NCBI GenBank assembly: GCA_002299135.1
Contig: DBNM01000088.1
Span: forward strand, 2,230 to 9,916
DNA: 7,687 bases
Direction: 5' to 3'
From: Candidatus Neomicrothrix sp. UBA672
GTDB taxonomy: Bacteria > Actinomycetota > Acidimicrobiia > Acidimicrobiales > MedAcidi-G1
The notes beneath the pieces were generated by a model. It was not told the origin of the DNA. It worked only from the letters and a program-made list of their open reading frames with translations, and made no database searches. Positions 1 to 6,960 of this stretch are shown here, piece after piece. The stretch's first letter is position 1, and each line of letters starts with the position of its first letter. The position numbers and the translations under genes were made by a program.

Positions 1-278
1 TAATAAGAAACAAAATACTCAACTTTATTCTCTGGGAAAAAAGACCGAAATTCATTTGCTAATTGTGCTGCCAGAGCCTTATTAGGAGCGATTACTAAAG
101 TTGGTCTTTGAACTTGTTCGATCGTCCACGCAACAGTGGCACTTTTTCCGCTTCCAGTAATTCCTAAAAGTGTTTGAAATCTTTCTCCGCCATTAAGACC
201 ATCTGATAATTCTTCAATTGCCTTTGGCTGGTCTCCTGCTGGTTGAAAAGGCGCATCTACCTTGAACTTACGTTCCAC
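1..278 (-). CDS. uvrB: UvrB, excinuclease ABC subunit B (N-terminal fragment, cut by window edge)
   Basis: UvrB is the damage-verifying helicase-like ATPase of nucleotide-excision repair. It is loaded by UvrA and recruits UvrC for incision. Only the first 92 codons are visible; the gene continues past the left edge. The translation starts [20 protein letters not shown] and carries the Walker A motif GITGSGKS with Lys45, the same residue number as the catalytic Lys45 of E. coli UvrB, then [13 protein letters not shown] and YFVSYY leading into the beta-hairpin region. The GTG at 278-276 is chosen because it aligns residue for residue with the E. coli N-terminus. An in-frame TTG at 306-304 would add nine residues. 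No good ribosome binding site is seen: an AGGT lies about 15 nt upstream, which is rather far. GKSATVAW, rather than GKTFT, is the form I recall from actinobacterial UvrB. The gene is 42 nt downstream of coaE and probably shares its transcript. Confidence 0.95.
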   Translation of the reverse strand, partial: MERKFKVDAPFQPAGDQPKAIEELSDGLNGGERFQTLLGITGSGKSATVAWTIEQVQRPTLVIAPNKALAAQLANEFRSFFPENKVEYFVSY

Positions 279-320
279 ATAAAGATGATACTGACCTATA
301 GGCAATGAAGCATGTTGAAC

Positions 321-959
321 CTATTGTTTACTAGTTAGCGATGGCAGCTCTCGCCCAATTTCAGGCCTTTCAATAGACTCAATCCATTTCCAACATTCAT
401 TAATCTCCCTCTCGAAAGCTTCTATTGAGGCATTGTTCTCGATCACGTAATCAGCTATTTCCGTTCTTGACTTACGTGATACTTGTTTTTCAATTCTTTT
501 TCGAGCATCTTCCTCTTCAAAGGATCGGTATTCCACTAAGCGTTCAACAGCAATCTCGGTGTCAACGTCCACCACTACAATCGCATCGAAATTTCGGTAT
601 CCAGACTCAACTAGTAGCGGAATTTCTAAAATCACCGTGTTGTCGGTATCTAAATGAGCTTGACGCCTGTTTGTCATTTCTTCTCGAACCGCAGGGTGAA
701 CAATTTCGTTTAAGGTCGTCAATTCTTCTGGGTTTGAAAAAACGATATTCGCTACCAGTTGACGATCAAGCTGACCATCTGATGACAAGATATCTGATCC
801 CCATTTAGAAAGCATTTCCTCAAACACTTTCTCACCTGGTTGCTGCAGATCTCTGACAATTTGATCTGCATCGATTAAAGCCGCTCCATGCTTAACAAAA
901 CCGGCAGCTGCAGTAGATTTTCCAGAGCCAATTCCACCTGTTAATCCTATTTCAAGCAA
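321..959 (-). CDS. coaE: Dephospho-CoA kinase
   Basis: This enzyme phosphorylates the 3'-hydroxyl of the ribose of dephospho-CoA with ATP, the last step of coenzyme A synthesis, in the cytosol. The 212-residue product has the usual single-domain length (about 200). Visible motifs are the P-loop GGIGSGKST (residues 8-16), the DAD acidic motif (30-32) of the CoA-binding region, the conserved NEIVHP segment (84-89), EIPLLVESG (112-120) and the lid region IEKQVSRKSRTEIADYVIEN (156-175). The start is TTG. It gives MLEIGLTGG, the canonical CoaE beginning, and no ATG in the frame would keep the P-loop. There is no C-terminal UPF0157/GrpB fusion of the kind I recall from mycobacterial CoaE. It lies 23 nt after rpsA and 42 nt before uvrB, matching the mycobacterial order rpsA-coaE-uvrB. 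I see no clear Shine-Dalgarno sequence. Confidence 0.96.
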   Translation of the reverse strand: MLEIGLTGGIGSGKSTAAAGFVKHGAALIDADQIVRDLQQPGEKVFEEMLSKWGSDILSSDGQLDRQLVANIVFSNPEELTTLNEIVHPAVREEMTNRRQAHLDTDNTVILEIPLLVESGYRNFDAIVVVDVDTEIAVERLVEYRSFEEEDARKRIEKQVSRKSRTEIADYVIENNASIEAFEREINECWKWIESIERPEIGRELPSLTSKQ

Positions 960-982
960 TTTTTAACCAGCTTAAAATATTT

Positions 983-2518
983 CTATTCCTGTGACTCTGT
1001 TTTTTCTTCAGCGGATTCATCTTGAGCTTCATCTTCAGTGGCGTCAACTTCATCCTCATTCATGTCATCTTTAGCATCTTCGTCAGTTTTGGCATCTTCT
1101 GCTGATTCTTCAGCGTCAGTATCAACTTCCTCCTCGTCAGAAGATTCTGTTTCCCCTGCTTCCGATATCGCTGGTTCAGTTGGATCATGCTCGTTGTAAT
1201 ACTCAGCCCAAGCGTCTTGGCCTTCAGATGACTCAATGCCTATATAGTTTCCTTCTTCATCATAGTTATGTTCACCGAAGTGCTCTTGGTATTCCGCTGC
1301 TACCACACCACCTTCGGCTGCTTGCTTGATGGAAAGGCTTATCCTTCTTCTCTCAAGATCAAGATCAATAATTTTGACCCATAATTCCTCACCAGGAGTT
1401 ACTACTTGTTCTGGCAATTCAACGTGATGAGCTGACATTTCAGAAATGTGAACCAACCCTTCAATTCCTTCTCCCACCTGAACGAAAGAACCAAATTGGA
1501 TAAGTTTTGTGACTCGACCGTAAACCAGCTCACCCACTTGATGGCTGTCAGCGAATTCCTGCCAAGGATCTTTTTGGGTTGCCTTCAAGGAAAGGCTGAT
1601 CCTCTCTCGGCTCATATCTATATCTAGAACTTGCACCTCTATCTCATCGCCTACTGCAACTACCGACCCGGGATGATCAACATGTTTCCAAGACAATTCC
1701 GAAACGTGTATCAACCCATCCATACCACCAAGATCAACGAACGCTCCAAAATTAACAACACTTGAGACCACACCTGACCTGACTTCACCTGACTTCAGGT
1801 TTGTTAGGAAGTCTTCGCGTTCATCCTTTTGACTTTCTTCAAGCCATGCTCTTCGAGACAAAACAACGTTATTCCTGTTTCGGTCAAGCTCAATGATCTT
1901 CGTATCAACAGTGGTTCCTATTAAAGGTTGAAGATCTCTGACCCTTCTAAGATCAACAAGTGACGCTGGGAGAAAACCTCTAAGTCCGATGTCTACAATA
2001 AGGCCACCTTTGACGACCTCTATGACTGTTCCAGAAACCATACCGTCAGCTTCTTTTACTGCTTCAATATCTCCCCACGCTTTTTCATATAAAGCGCGCT
2101 TTCGTGAAAGCAATAAACGACCCTCGGCATCTTCACGTTGTAAAACCAATGCCTCAACTTTTTCACCCATTTCAAGAACTTCACTCGGGTGAAGATTGTT
2201 TCTAATTGACAATTCTTTTTGAGGTATAACGCCTTCAGATTTATATCCAATGTCGAGTAAGACCTCATCTTTGTCTATTCTTACAACAGTCCCTTCAACC
2301 ATTTGGCCGTTCTCTATATCGACCATTGTTGCCGTGTAGGCATCGTCTAAAGAAAGTGACCCAAGGTCATTTTCGGTAATTTCACGAGGTGTATATTCAC
2401 CATCGTTATCGAAGGATCCCATCGGCTGGGATTCTATTAGTGGAATTGTGGAAATCGGATCGGACACGTTGTTCTCATTGTTAGCGGATATGGAAGGGAA
2501 TTTCCCTTTCTTTTTCAA
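983..2518 (-). CDS. rpsA: 30S ribosomal protein S1, four S1 domains plus a long acidic tail
   Basis: S1 binds mRNA and helps load it on the 30S subunit. The 511-residue product has four S1 (OB-fold) repeats at about 71-140, 158-224, 243-312 and 328-398. Actinobacterial signature segments are very well kept, for example EVLLDIGYKSEGVIP (85-99), GFLPASLVDLRRVRDLQP (181-198) and NFGAFVDLGGMDGLIHVSEL (256-275). After a linker containing YDEEGNYIG, the last 60 or so residues are almost all Glu, Asp, Ser, Ala and Thr. The start is uncertain. TTG at 2518 is the longest possible start, because an in-frame TAG lies 12 nt upstream of it. It adds a Lys-rich leader (MKKKGKF). ATG at 2422 (Met33) would fit the usual actinobacterial length better. 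Neither has a good Shine-Dalgarno sequence, and S1 genes often lack one. The gene lies 44 nt after the methyltransferase gene. Confidence 0.96.
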   Translation of the reverse strand: MKKKGKFPSISANNENNVSDPISTIPLIESQPMGSFDNDGEYTPREITENDLGSLSLDDAYTATMVDIENGQMVEGTVVRIDKDEVLLDIGYKSEGVIPQKELSIRNNLHPSEVLEMGEKVEALVLQREDAEGRLLLSRKRALYEKAWGDIEAVKEADGMVSGTVIEVVKGGLIVDIGLRGFLPASLVDLRRVRDLQPLIGTTVDTKIIELDRNRNNVVLSRRAWLEESQKDEREDFLTNLKSGEVRSGVVSSVVNFGAFVDLGGMDGLIHVSELSWKHVDHPGSVVAVGDEIEVQVLDIDMSRERISLSLKATQKDPWQEFADSHQVGELVYGRVTKLIQFGSFVQVGEGIEGLVHISEMSAHHVELPEQVVTPGEELWVKIIDLDLERRRISLSIKQAAEGGVVAAEYQEHFGEHNYDEEGNYIGIESSEGQDAWAEYYNEHDPTEPAISEAGETESSDEEEVDTDAEESAEDAKTDEDAKDDMNEDEVDATEDEAQDESAEEKTESQE

Positions 2519-2562
2519 GACGGATAAAGCCTATCGGAGAGCTATGGCATCGTCACCGATTA

Positions 2563-3309
2563 TTAACTCGCTTTTTCTGCCAAAAGCAAAAACTCAGGAT
2601 TTTTTATGTCGCATGGTAATAATTTGTAGTCAATTGGTGTAACTGACCAAATATTTTTCACCAACAATCCAACTTTCTCACTCATTAATCGTAATTCTCT
2701 AGGTGTGAAGCAGGTAGTCCACGTAACTGCTTCTTTTTTCTCACCTTCCGTGTTCATAATTTCTGTATTTTCCCGATTCACACCGGTTAATGCATCAAAA
2801 TTATCATTATCACTTAAGTACTGAATCTGAAAATATGCGGAAAAAGCTGACAAAGCCAGCTTGCCTCCGGGTTTCAATGCTCGGGCCATATTCTCAAGAG
2901 CTTTCAAATCCATGTCAGGATCATCAATCGAAGATTCGGGGTCACAAAGCAAACCAAAGCCTCCTTGACACATTGACACAACAGCATCAAATTCCTCTTC
3001 GAAATCCATTTCACGAACATCCTGTCTCAGGAAATTTGCTTTACTGTTTTCTTTATTTGCAAGCTTTATAAATTCATTTGAGATATCTAACCCCAGTACA
3101 TCAATTTCTCTTTCCGCGAAAAGATGCGAGTGTCTACCTGGACCACAACCCACGTCTAATAATCGATCACCTGGGCTAAGACCAAGAATGTCATATAGAC
3201 AGCTAACTTCATTTTCTGTCCCATACGTGAATGAATAACGAAGGTAGGCCTCACTTAAATGATCAGCAATAGGTTCGAACCAGTGTGAGTAATTTTCTTT
3301 ACTATTCAA
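2563..3309 (-). CDS. Class I SAM-dependent methyltransferase, substrate unknown
   Basis: This is a Rossmann-fold methyltransferase of the broad Methyltransf_25/11 type. With the start used here (248 residues) it shows motif I LLDVGCGPGRH at about 50-60 (the SAM-binding glycine loop), the acidic end of strand 2 in GLDIS (73-77), QDVREMDF (96-103) and FDAVVSMCQGGFGLL (108-122), and the post-motif III segment ALKPGGKLALSAF (144-156). The substrate cannot be read from sequence. The N-terminal HWFEPIADHLSEAYLRYSF suggests a small-molecule or protein enzyme rather than an rRNA enzyme, but this is a guess. I prefer TTG at 3309 because AAAGG sits 6 nt upstream of it. TTG at 3315 overlaps the polA stop (TTGA), and TTG at 3333 would give 256 residues with no binding site. 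Either way the gene is coupled to polA and precedes rpsA by 44 nt. Composition matches its neighbours, so recent transfer is not indicated. Confidence 0.85.
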   Translation of the reverse strand: MNSKENYSHWFEPIADHLSEAYLRYSFTYGTENEVSCLYDILGLSPGDRLLDVGCGPGRHSHLFAEREIDVLGLDISNEFIKLANKENSKANFLRQDVREMDFEEEFDAVVSMCQGGFGLLCDPESSIDDPDMDLKALENMARALKPGGKLALSAFSAYFQIQYLSDNDNFDALTGVNRENTEIMNTEGEKKEAVTWTTCFTPRELRLMSEKVGLLVKNIWSVTPIDYKLLPCDIKNPEFLLLAEKAS

Positions 3310-3311
3310 TT

Positions 3312-5978
3312 TCAACCTTTTGCTTCTGCCCAACTTTTTCCTGTTGCAATATCAACTTTTAGTTCAACGGATAGTTCGTAAGCATTTTCCATCTTTTTTT
3401 GAACCATTTTTTTGACATCTTCTATCTCACCGTTTGCGACTTCAAGAATGACTTCATCGTGAACTTGCAGAACTAAAGCTGATTTATAAGACTCTTTTTG
3501 AAGTTCTTGGTCTATAGAGACCAACGCAATTTTGAAAATGTCAGCCGCTAATCCTTGTATCGGGGCATTCATTGCTTGCCTTTCACCAGCTTGCCGTATG
3601 TTGAAATTACTTGACAGTAATTCCGGTATTTTTCGGCGCCTACCTAAAAGAGTCTCCGTGTAACCTTTTTTTCTTGCTTTCTCAATTGATTCGTTCATGT
3701 AATCTTTAACGCCTGGAAATGCATTGAAAAATGATTTAAGTATTTCTGATGCTTCATCGACAGGAATGTCTAATCTTTGAGCGAGACCATAGGCTTCCAT
3801 ACCATATGCGAGCCCATAAGAGACCATTTTCGCACGGTTTCTCAGCGTCGAATCAACTTCCTCAGGTTTGACTCCCCAAGTTCGTGCCGCAACGGCAGTG
3901 TGAATATCTTGATCTTCATTAAATGCCGTTTTTAACTCTTTTTCATCCGCTAGATGAGCGATGCAACGAAGTTCAATTTGGTTGTAATCGGCTACGAGCA
4001 ATGAATGCTTTTCAGAAGGAATGAAAGCTTTGCGAAATGCTTTACCTGCTTCAGTCCGTATTGGAATATTGTGTAAATTGGGTGCGTCAGAACTTAAACG
4101 TCCAGTTCTTGTAACTGTCTGATGGAATGTAGCACGTATTCTATTGTCTTTATCTACACAAGAAAGCAGACCTTCTCCATACGTAGATCTGAGTTTTTCG
4201 ACTTCTCGGTAAGAAAGCAATTTTTCAATTATGGGATGCGAGTCTTTAAGTTTCTCTAATGTCGCAGCGTCAGTCGAGTAACCTGTTTTTGTTTTCTTCC
4301 CGGGCGTCAGTGAAAGTTTTTCAAAAAGTATTTCTCTAAGTTGTTTTGTTGAATTCACATTAAATTCTTCACCCGCTAGGTCATGAATTTGTGTTCTAAA
4401 GCCTTCGCACTGGCTGGTGAATTCATCTCGCAGTCTCTGCAATTCAGCAATATCAACAGCTATTCCTCGAGTTTCCATTTCTGCGAGGACGCGTACCAAC
4501 GGAATCTCCACGTCTTTATTTAGTTCCTCCAGGCCGTCTGCTTTGAGAGCCGCATTTAACGGATCGTGCAGTTTAGATATTGCTTTTGCATTGACTACCG
4601 CCTCATGCAACTGATCATTTTCTGAATCGAAATTCAGTTGTCCTTCTTTCTCGATTTCAGCGGGAAAATGTAGGGTGGTGTGTTTGGATAAAATTTTAGA
4701 AAGAGGTTCTGAAGAGTCAGACGTTTCAAGGAGGTACTGGGCAAGAGTGATATCTAGGGTTATGTTTTTAAGAAACACTCCGCATTCAGATAATTGTCGG
4801 TAGGTTTTCTTTCCGTCGTAAACAGCTACCCCGGGTCCTTTAGAGGAAAGTAGTTTATTTAATCCGGTAATTACTTTTGAGTTTTGTATCACCTCAGAAC
4901 TGAACCAATAACAGTTTTCACTACTACCTAAAGCTAAACCGGTTAAGTTTCCTTCTTGATTACTTGATTCTGCGATTGAGATTATTTTACCTTTAATGAG
5001 TGTTTCGATTTTTTTAAGAGCTGTTGCCTCATCGGCGCAAGTCTCATATTCGAGATCGAGAATCGATTCCTTTGCAGTTTTTTTTGTCTCTTTTTCATTT
5101 GCTTCAAAACCAACAGCTTCGGAAAGTCGCTTTTTTAAAGTATTGAGTTCGAGTGTGTCTAGGAAATTGTTTATTTCAGATTCATTTATTTCAGTATTTT
5201 CAAGTTCATCTAATTTAACTTCAAGTGGCACGTCACGAATAAGTGTCATTAGTTCTGCATTGAGATGCGCCAACTCTTCGTTTTCTTCGAGATTCTGTTT
5301 CAACTTAGGTGTTTGTTCAGATGTCGCGGAAAAAATTCCTTCTAAATTTCCATAAGCATTTATGAGTTTGGCTGCAGTTTTTTCCCCTACTCCCGGAACG
5401 CCTGGGAGGTTGTCAGAGGTGTCACCTCTTAATGCAGCATAATTAACATAATTTTCTGGAGTTACTCCAGTTCTTTCAAAGATCCCTTCTTCGTCGTAAA
5501 GGGCATAATCAGAAACACCTTTTTTATTGTAAAGAACTTTCACGTGAGGATCTTCGACTAGTTGAAAAACATCCCTATCTCCTGTTACTACAACGACATC
5601 TTCGCCTGCATCACGACCCATTGTCGCTAAGGTTGCGATTATGTCATCAGCTTCAAAACCTTTTATATCAATAGCTGTGTATCCGAGTAGTGAAACCATT
5701 TCTTTTACTAATGGAATTTGTTCATACAAAATGTCAGGTTGCTTATCCCGATTCGCTTTATAACTGACGTGTTTTTTATGTCGGAAAGTCTTTTCGGGTC
5801 TATCAAAAGCAACCACTATTTTTTTTGGTTGTTGATCTTTAATTAGATTTACAAGCATTGAGGCGAACCCGTATACGGCATTTGTCGTCTGTCCTTTACT
5901 AGTTGCCATGTCGGGAGGCAATGCAAAAAAAGCTCTGTAGGTGAGTGAATTTCCGTCAATGATCATTAAATCGGGCAC
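3312..5978 (-). CDS. polA: DNA polymerase I
   Basis: PolA fills gaps in excision repair and removes Okazaki primers. The 888-residue protein has three parts. The 5'-3' exonuclease (about 1-290) keeps its metal ligands: Asp8, Asp59, Glu109/Asp111/Asp112, Asp134/Asp136 and Asp186/Asp189. The 3'-5' exonuclease-like domain (about 305-480) has lost its catalytic acids: the ExoI DTE site reads roughly IAESS (335-339) and the ExoIII region reads AVVNAK (460-465). It is therefore predicted not to proofread. The polymerase domain (about 490-888) has motif A VADYNQIELR (Asp664), motif B R713-K717-Y721-G and motif C QVHDE (Asp841). Tyr721 replaces the Phe of E. coli (762), as I recall for mycobacterial PolA. 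The start GTG gives MPDLMIIDGNSL; ATG four codons later is the alternative. The gene is 39 nt after pdtaR and overlaps or abuts the methyltransferase start. Confidence 0.98.
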   Translation of the reverse strand: MPDLMIIDGNSLTYRAFFALPPDMATSKGQTTNAVYGFASMLVNLIKDQQPKKIVVAFDRPEKTFRHKKHVSYKANRDKQPDILYEQIPLVKEMVSLLGYTAIDIKGFEADDIIATLATMGRDAGEDVVVVTGDRDVFQLVEDPHVKVLYNKKGVSDYALYDEEGIFERTGVTPENYVNYAALRGDTSDNLPGVPGVGEKTAAKLINAYGNLEGIFSATSEQTPKLKQNLEENEELAHLNAELMTLIRDVPLEVKLDELENTEINESEINNFLDTLELNTLKKRLSEAVGFEANEKETKKTAKESILDLEYETCADEATALKKIETLIKGKIISIAESSNQEGNLTGLALGSSENCYWFSSEVIQNSKVITGLNKLLSSKGPGVAVYDGKKTYRQLSECGVFLKNITLDITLAQYLLETSDSSEPLSKILSKHTTLHFPAEIEKEGQLNFDSENDQLHEAVVNAKAISKLHDPLNAALKADGLEELNKDVEIPLVRVLAEMETRGIAVDIAELQRLRDEFTSQCEGFRTQIHDLAGEEFNVNSTKQLREILFEKLSLTPGKKTKTGYSTDAATLEKLKDSHPIIEKLLSYREVEKLRSTYGEGLLSCVDKDNRIRATFHQTVTRTGRLSSDAPNLHNIPIRTEAGKAFRKAFIPSEKHSLLVADYNQIELRCIAHLADEKELKTAFNEDQDIHTAVAARTWGVKPEEVDSTLRNRAKMVSYGLAYGMEAYGLAQRLDIPVDEASEILKSFFNAFPGVKDYMNESIEKARKKGYTETLLGRRRKIPELLSSNFNIRQAGERQAMNAPIQGLAADIFKIALVSIDQELQKESYKSALVLQVHDEVILEVANGEIEDVKKMVQKKMENAYELSVELKVDIATGKSWAEAKG
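3316..3320 (-). promoter_or_regulatory. Ribosome binding site that decides the methyltransferase start
   Basis: AAAGG on the minus strand lies within the last codons of polA, immediately before its TGA stop, and 6 nt upstream of the TTG at 3309. It is one of the few Shine-Dalgarno-like sequences in the window at a normal distance. It supports the 3309 start over the upstream TTG codons at 3333 and 3315. The placement implies translational coupling to polA. Confidence 0.45.
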
Positions 5979-6010
5979 GTTTCGACACTAGTCCCAACAG
6001 ATTGGAAATG

Positions 6011-6034
6011 CTTAATATTAAGGTCGGAGACCTT
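6011..6034 (-). promoter_or_regulatory. Overlapping hairpin and 12-bp palindrome at the pdtaR-polA junction
   Basis: On the minus strand the 3' end of pdtaR contains AAGGTC-TCC-GACCTT (6034-6020), a perfect 6-bp stem with a 3-nt loop that covers the last codons and the first base of the TAA stop. It runs directly into CTTAATATTAAG (6022-6011), a perfect 12-bp palindrome. The two share bases 6020-6022, so the hairpin and self-pairing of the palindrome exclude each other in RNA. No U-run follows, so this is not a classical intrinsic terminator. It could be an mRNA processing or stability element, an attenuator before polA, or a protein binding site. It may also be chance. Confidence 0.35.
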
Positions 6035-6596
6035 CTGAAATTATTTTTTCTGCTATTTCAACCATTGTTTTTCGATCTGACATTGCCGTTGTTTGAATAA
6101 ACTTAAAAGCTTCATCTTCATTCAAAGTGGAGGTGTCAATAAGTAATCCTTTAGCTTTTTCAATGATTTTTCTCGCTTTAAGACGATCTTCCAGTGTTTT
6201 TGCTTGGTCAGTCAAGTCTCGCATTTCTTTATGTCGTCTTCTGGCTATTTCAATAGCAGGCACTAAATCACTCTGCTGGTATGGCTTTACAAGATAAGCC
6301 AGAGCTCCGGCATCGACCGCCTCATCGATAAGTTCACGTTGACTAAAAGCAGTTAGTATCACAACAGCGGTATCTTCTGTCGAGGCTATTTCACGTGCTG
6401 CTTGAATTCCATCCATACCAGGCATTTTTACATCCAAAATTACCACTTCTGGTTTATGTTTTCGGACGAGCTCCACTGCTTCGTCACCTCTTCCAGTGTC
6501 AGCCAAAACCATGTATCCTGCATTTTCTAAAGTTTCGCGAAGATCCAAACGAATTATTGCTTCATCTTCGGCTATTACTACTCGAATTTTTTCCAT
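6018..6596 (-). CDS. pdtaR: ANTAR-domain response regulator (PdtaR type)
   Basis: This 192-residue protein is a two-domain regulator whose output domain binds RNA rather than DNA. The receiver domain (about 1-120) has the acidic pocket Glu10/Asp11/Glu12, phospho-acceptor Asp55 in VVILDVKMPGMDG, Thr82 and Lys104 in AYLVKPY, so it should be phosphorylatable. A short coiled-coil linker (about 122-142) leads to the ANTAR domain (about 135-190), with the typical RKIIEKAKGLLI (142-153) and DEAFKFIQTTAMSDRKTMVEIAEKII (161-186). ANTAR proteins act on hexaloop hairpin RNAs to antiterminate transcription or alter translation. In Mycobacterium the partner kinase is PdtaS, encoded elsewhere; no kinase is visible here. 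The start ATG overlaps the stop of the upstream coiled-coil gene (TAATG), so the two are probably co-translated. polA follows after 39 nt. The gene symbol rests on domain layout and on its position before polA, as in M. tuberculosis. Confidence 0.93.
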   Translation of the reverse strand: MEKIRVVIAEDEAIIRLDLRETLENAGYMVLADTGRGDEAVELVRKHKPEVVILDVKMPGMDGIQAAREIASTEDTAVVILTAFSQRELIDEAVDAGALAYLVKPYQQSDLVPAIEIARRRHKEMRDLTDQAKTLEDRLKARKIIEKAKGLLIDTSTLNEDEAFKFIQTTAMSDRKTMVEIAEKIISEGLRP

Positions 6597-6898
6597 TAAA
6601 TGTTTTCTACGTTCAATTTGTCTAATAACCCATCTTGGATTTCTTCCAATCGATCTATTTCATTTCGTATTTTTTGACAGTATTTTTCCATATTTTCCGA
6701 CTGCCTTGCTGAATCTCTCCGATCGGTGTCAGAAAGCGCAGTTTCTGAAACTAACGACCTTATACGTGCTTCGTCAGCATCGTTTATAAGACTAATAAGT
6801 TGTTCTTCAGCTACAAGAAGGTCTTCTTTTTCTTTTTTTATGCGGCGCGAAATTTCTATTAATCGCTTTTCTAAAGATTTCCCAAACATCATCATCAT
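6596..6898 (-). CDS. Short coiled-coil protein coupled to the ANTAR regulator, function unknown
   Basis: I cannot assign this product to a named family. It is about 100 residues, highly charged and predicted to be mostly helical. A first helix of heptad character (KSLEKRLIEISRRIKKEKED onward to EEQLISLI), a hinge region (DADEARIRSLVSETALSDTD) and a second helix (ENMEKYCQKIRNEIDRLEEI to LLDKL) suggest a helical hairpin or a parallel coiled coil. There are no membrane segments and no catalytic motifs. Four ATG codons in a row (6898-6887) open the likely coding region. The first is used here; the fourth would give 97 residues. An upstream in-frame ATG at 6952 would run into the region needed by the divergent lipoprotein gene and adds a non-helical Ser-rich stretch. 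No Shine-Dalgarno sequence is apparent. Its TAA stop shares a base with the ATG of pdtaR. It could be a partner, a modulator or an unrelated passenger. Confidence 0.75.
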   Translation of the reverse strand: MMMMFGKSLEKRLIEISRRIKKEKEDLLVAEEQLISLINDADEARIRSLVSETALSDTDRRDSARQSENMEKYCQKIRNEIDRLEEIQDGLLDKLNVENI

Positions 6899-6960
6899 TC
6901 TAGAGGAAGAATGTGATTCTCTTATTAAGGAAAAACCCTGCATTTCGGGCATATTGCTAT
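6899..6960. promoter_or_regulatory. Divergent intergenic region, probable promoters for both directions
   Basis: About 60 bp separate the head-to-head starts of the coiled-coil/pdtaR/polA block (minus) and the lipoprotein gene (plus), so promoters for both are expected here or just inside the genes. I see only weak candidates: TAATAA on the minus strand near 6926-6921, and CATATT near 6950-6955 on the plus strand with no matching -35 box. Neither gene has a Shine-Dalgarno sequence, so leaderless transcripts are possible. Assignment rests on gene orientation, not on a clear motif. Confidence 0.3.

Noticed and set aside
295..302. Eight-base palindrome CCTATAGG upstream of uvrB, as a possible damage-response operator
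   Set aside because: It is too short, with no resemblance to the actinobacterial SOS box, and it is a likely chance occurrence.
425..808. Plus-strand open frame of 127 codons opposite coaE
   Set aside because: It lies wholly inside the antisense of a confidently identified gene, has no recognisable domain or binding site, and is low-complexity and Ser/Leu/Gln-rich as expected for a shadow frame.
2056..2268. Minus-strand open frame of 70 codons in another frame within rpsA
   Set aside because: It overlaps the conserved first S1 domain in a shifted frame, with no start signal and no recognisable features.
2519..2562. Possible S1 autoregulatory leader (ATCGG/CCGAT and GATA/TATC pairings upstream of rpsA)
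   Set aside because: Stems are only 4-5 bp with large or mismatched loops. No conserved S1 leader structure can be claimed from one sequence.
6011..6600. Search for the paired hexaloop hairpins that ANTAR proteins bind
   Set aside because: I found no two adjacent hairpins with six-base loops carrying A at position 1 and G at position 4 around pdtaR. The 6020-6034 hairpin has a three-base loop.
6395..6789. Plus-strand open frames opposite pdtaR and the coiled-coil gene
   Set aside because: They are antisense to the well-conserved receiver and coiled-coil sequences. Their products are Phe/Leu-rich with no family resemblance.
6899..6960. Longer N-termini for the two divergent genes (ATG at 6952 on minus, GTG at 6913 on plus)
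   Set aside because: They would overlap head to head. The shorter starts put the lipoprotein signal peptide and the coiled-coil segment directly at the N-termini, as expected.
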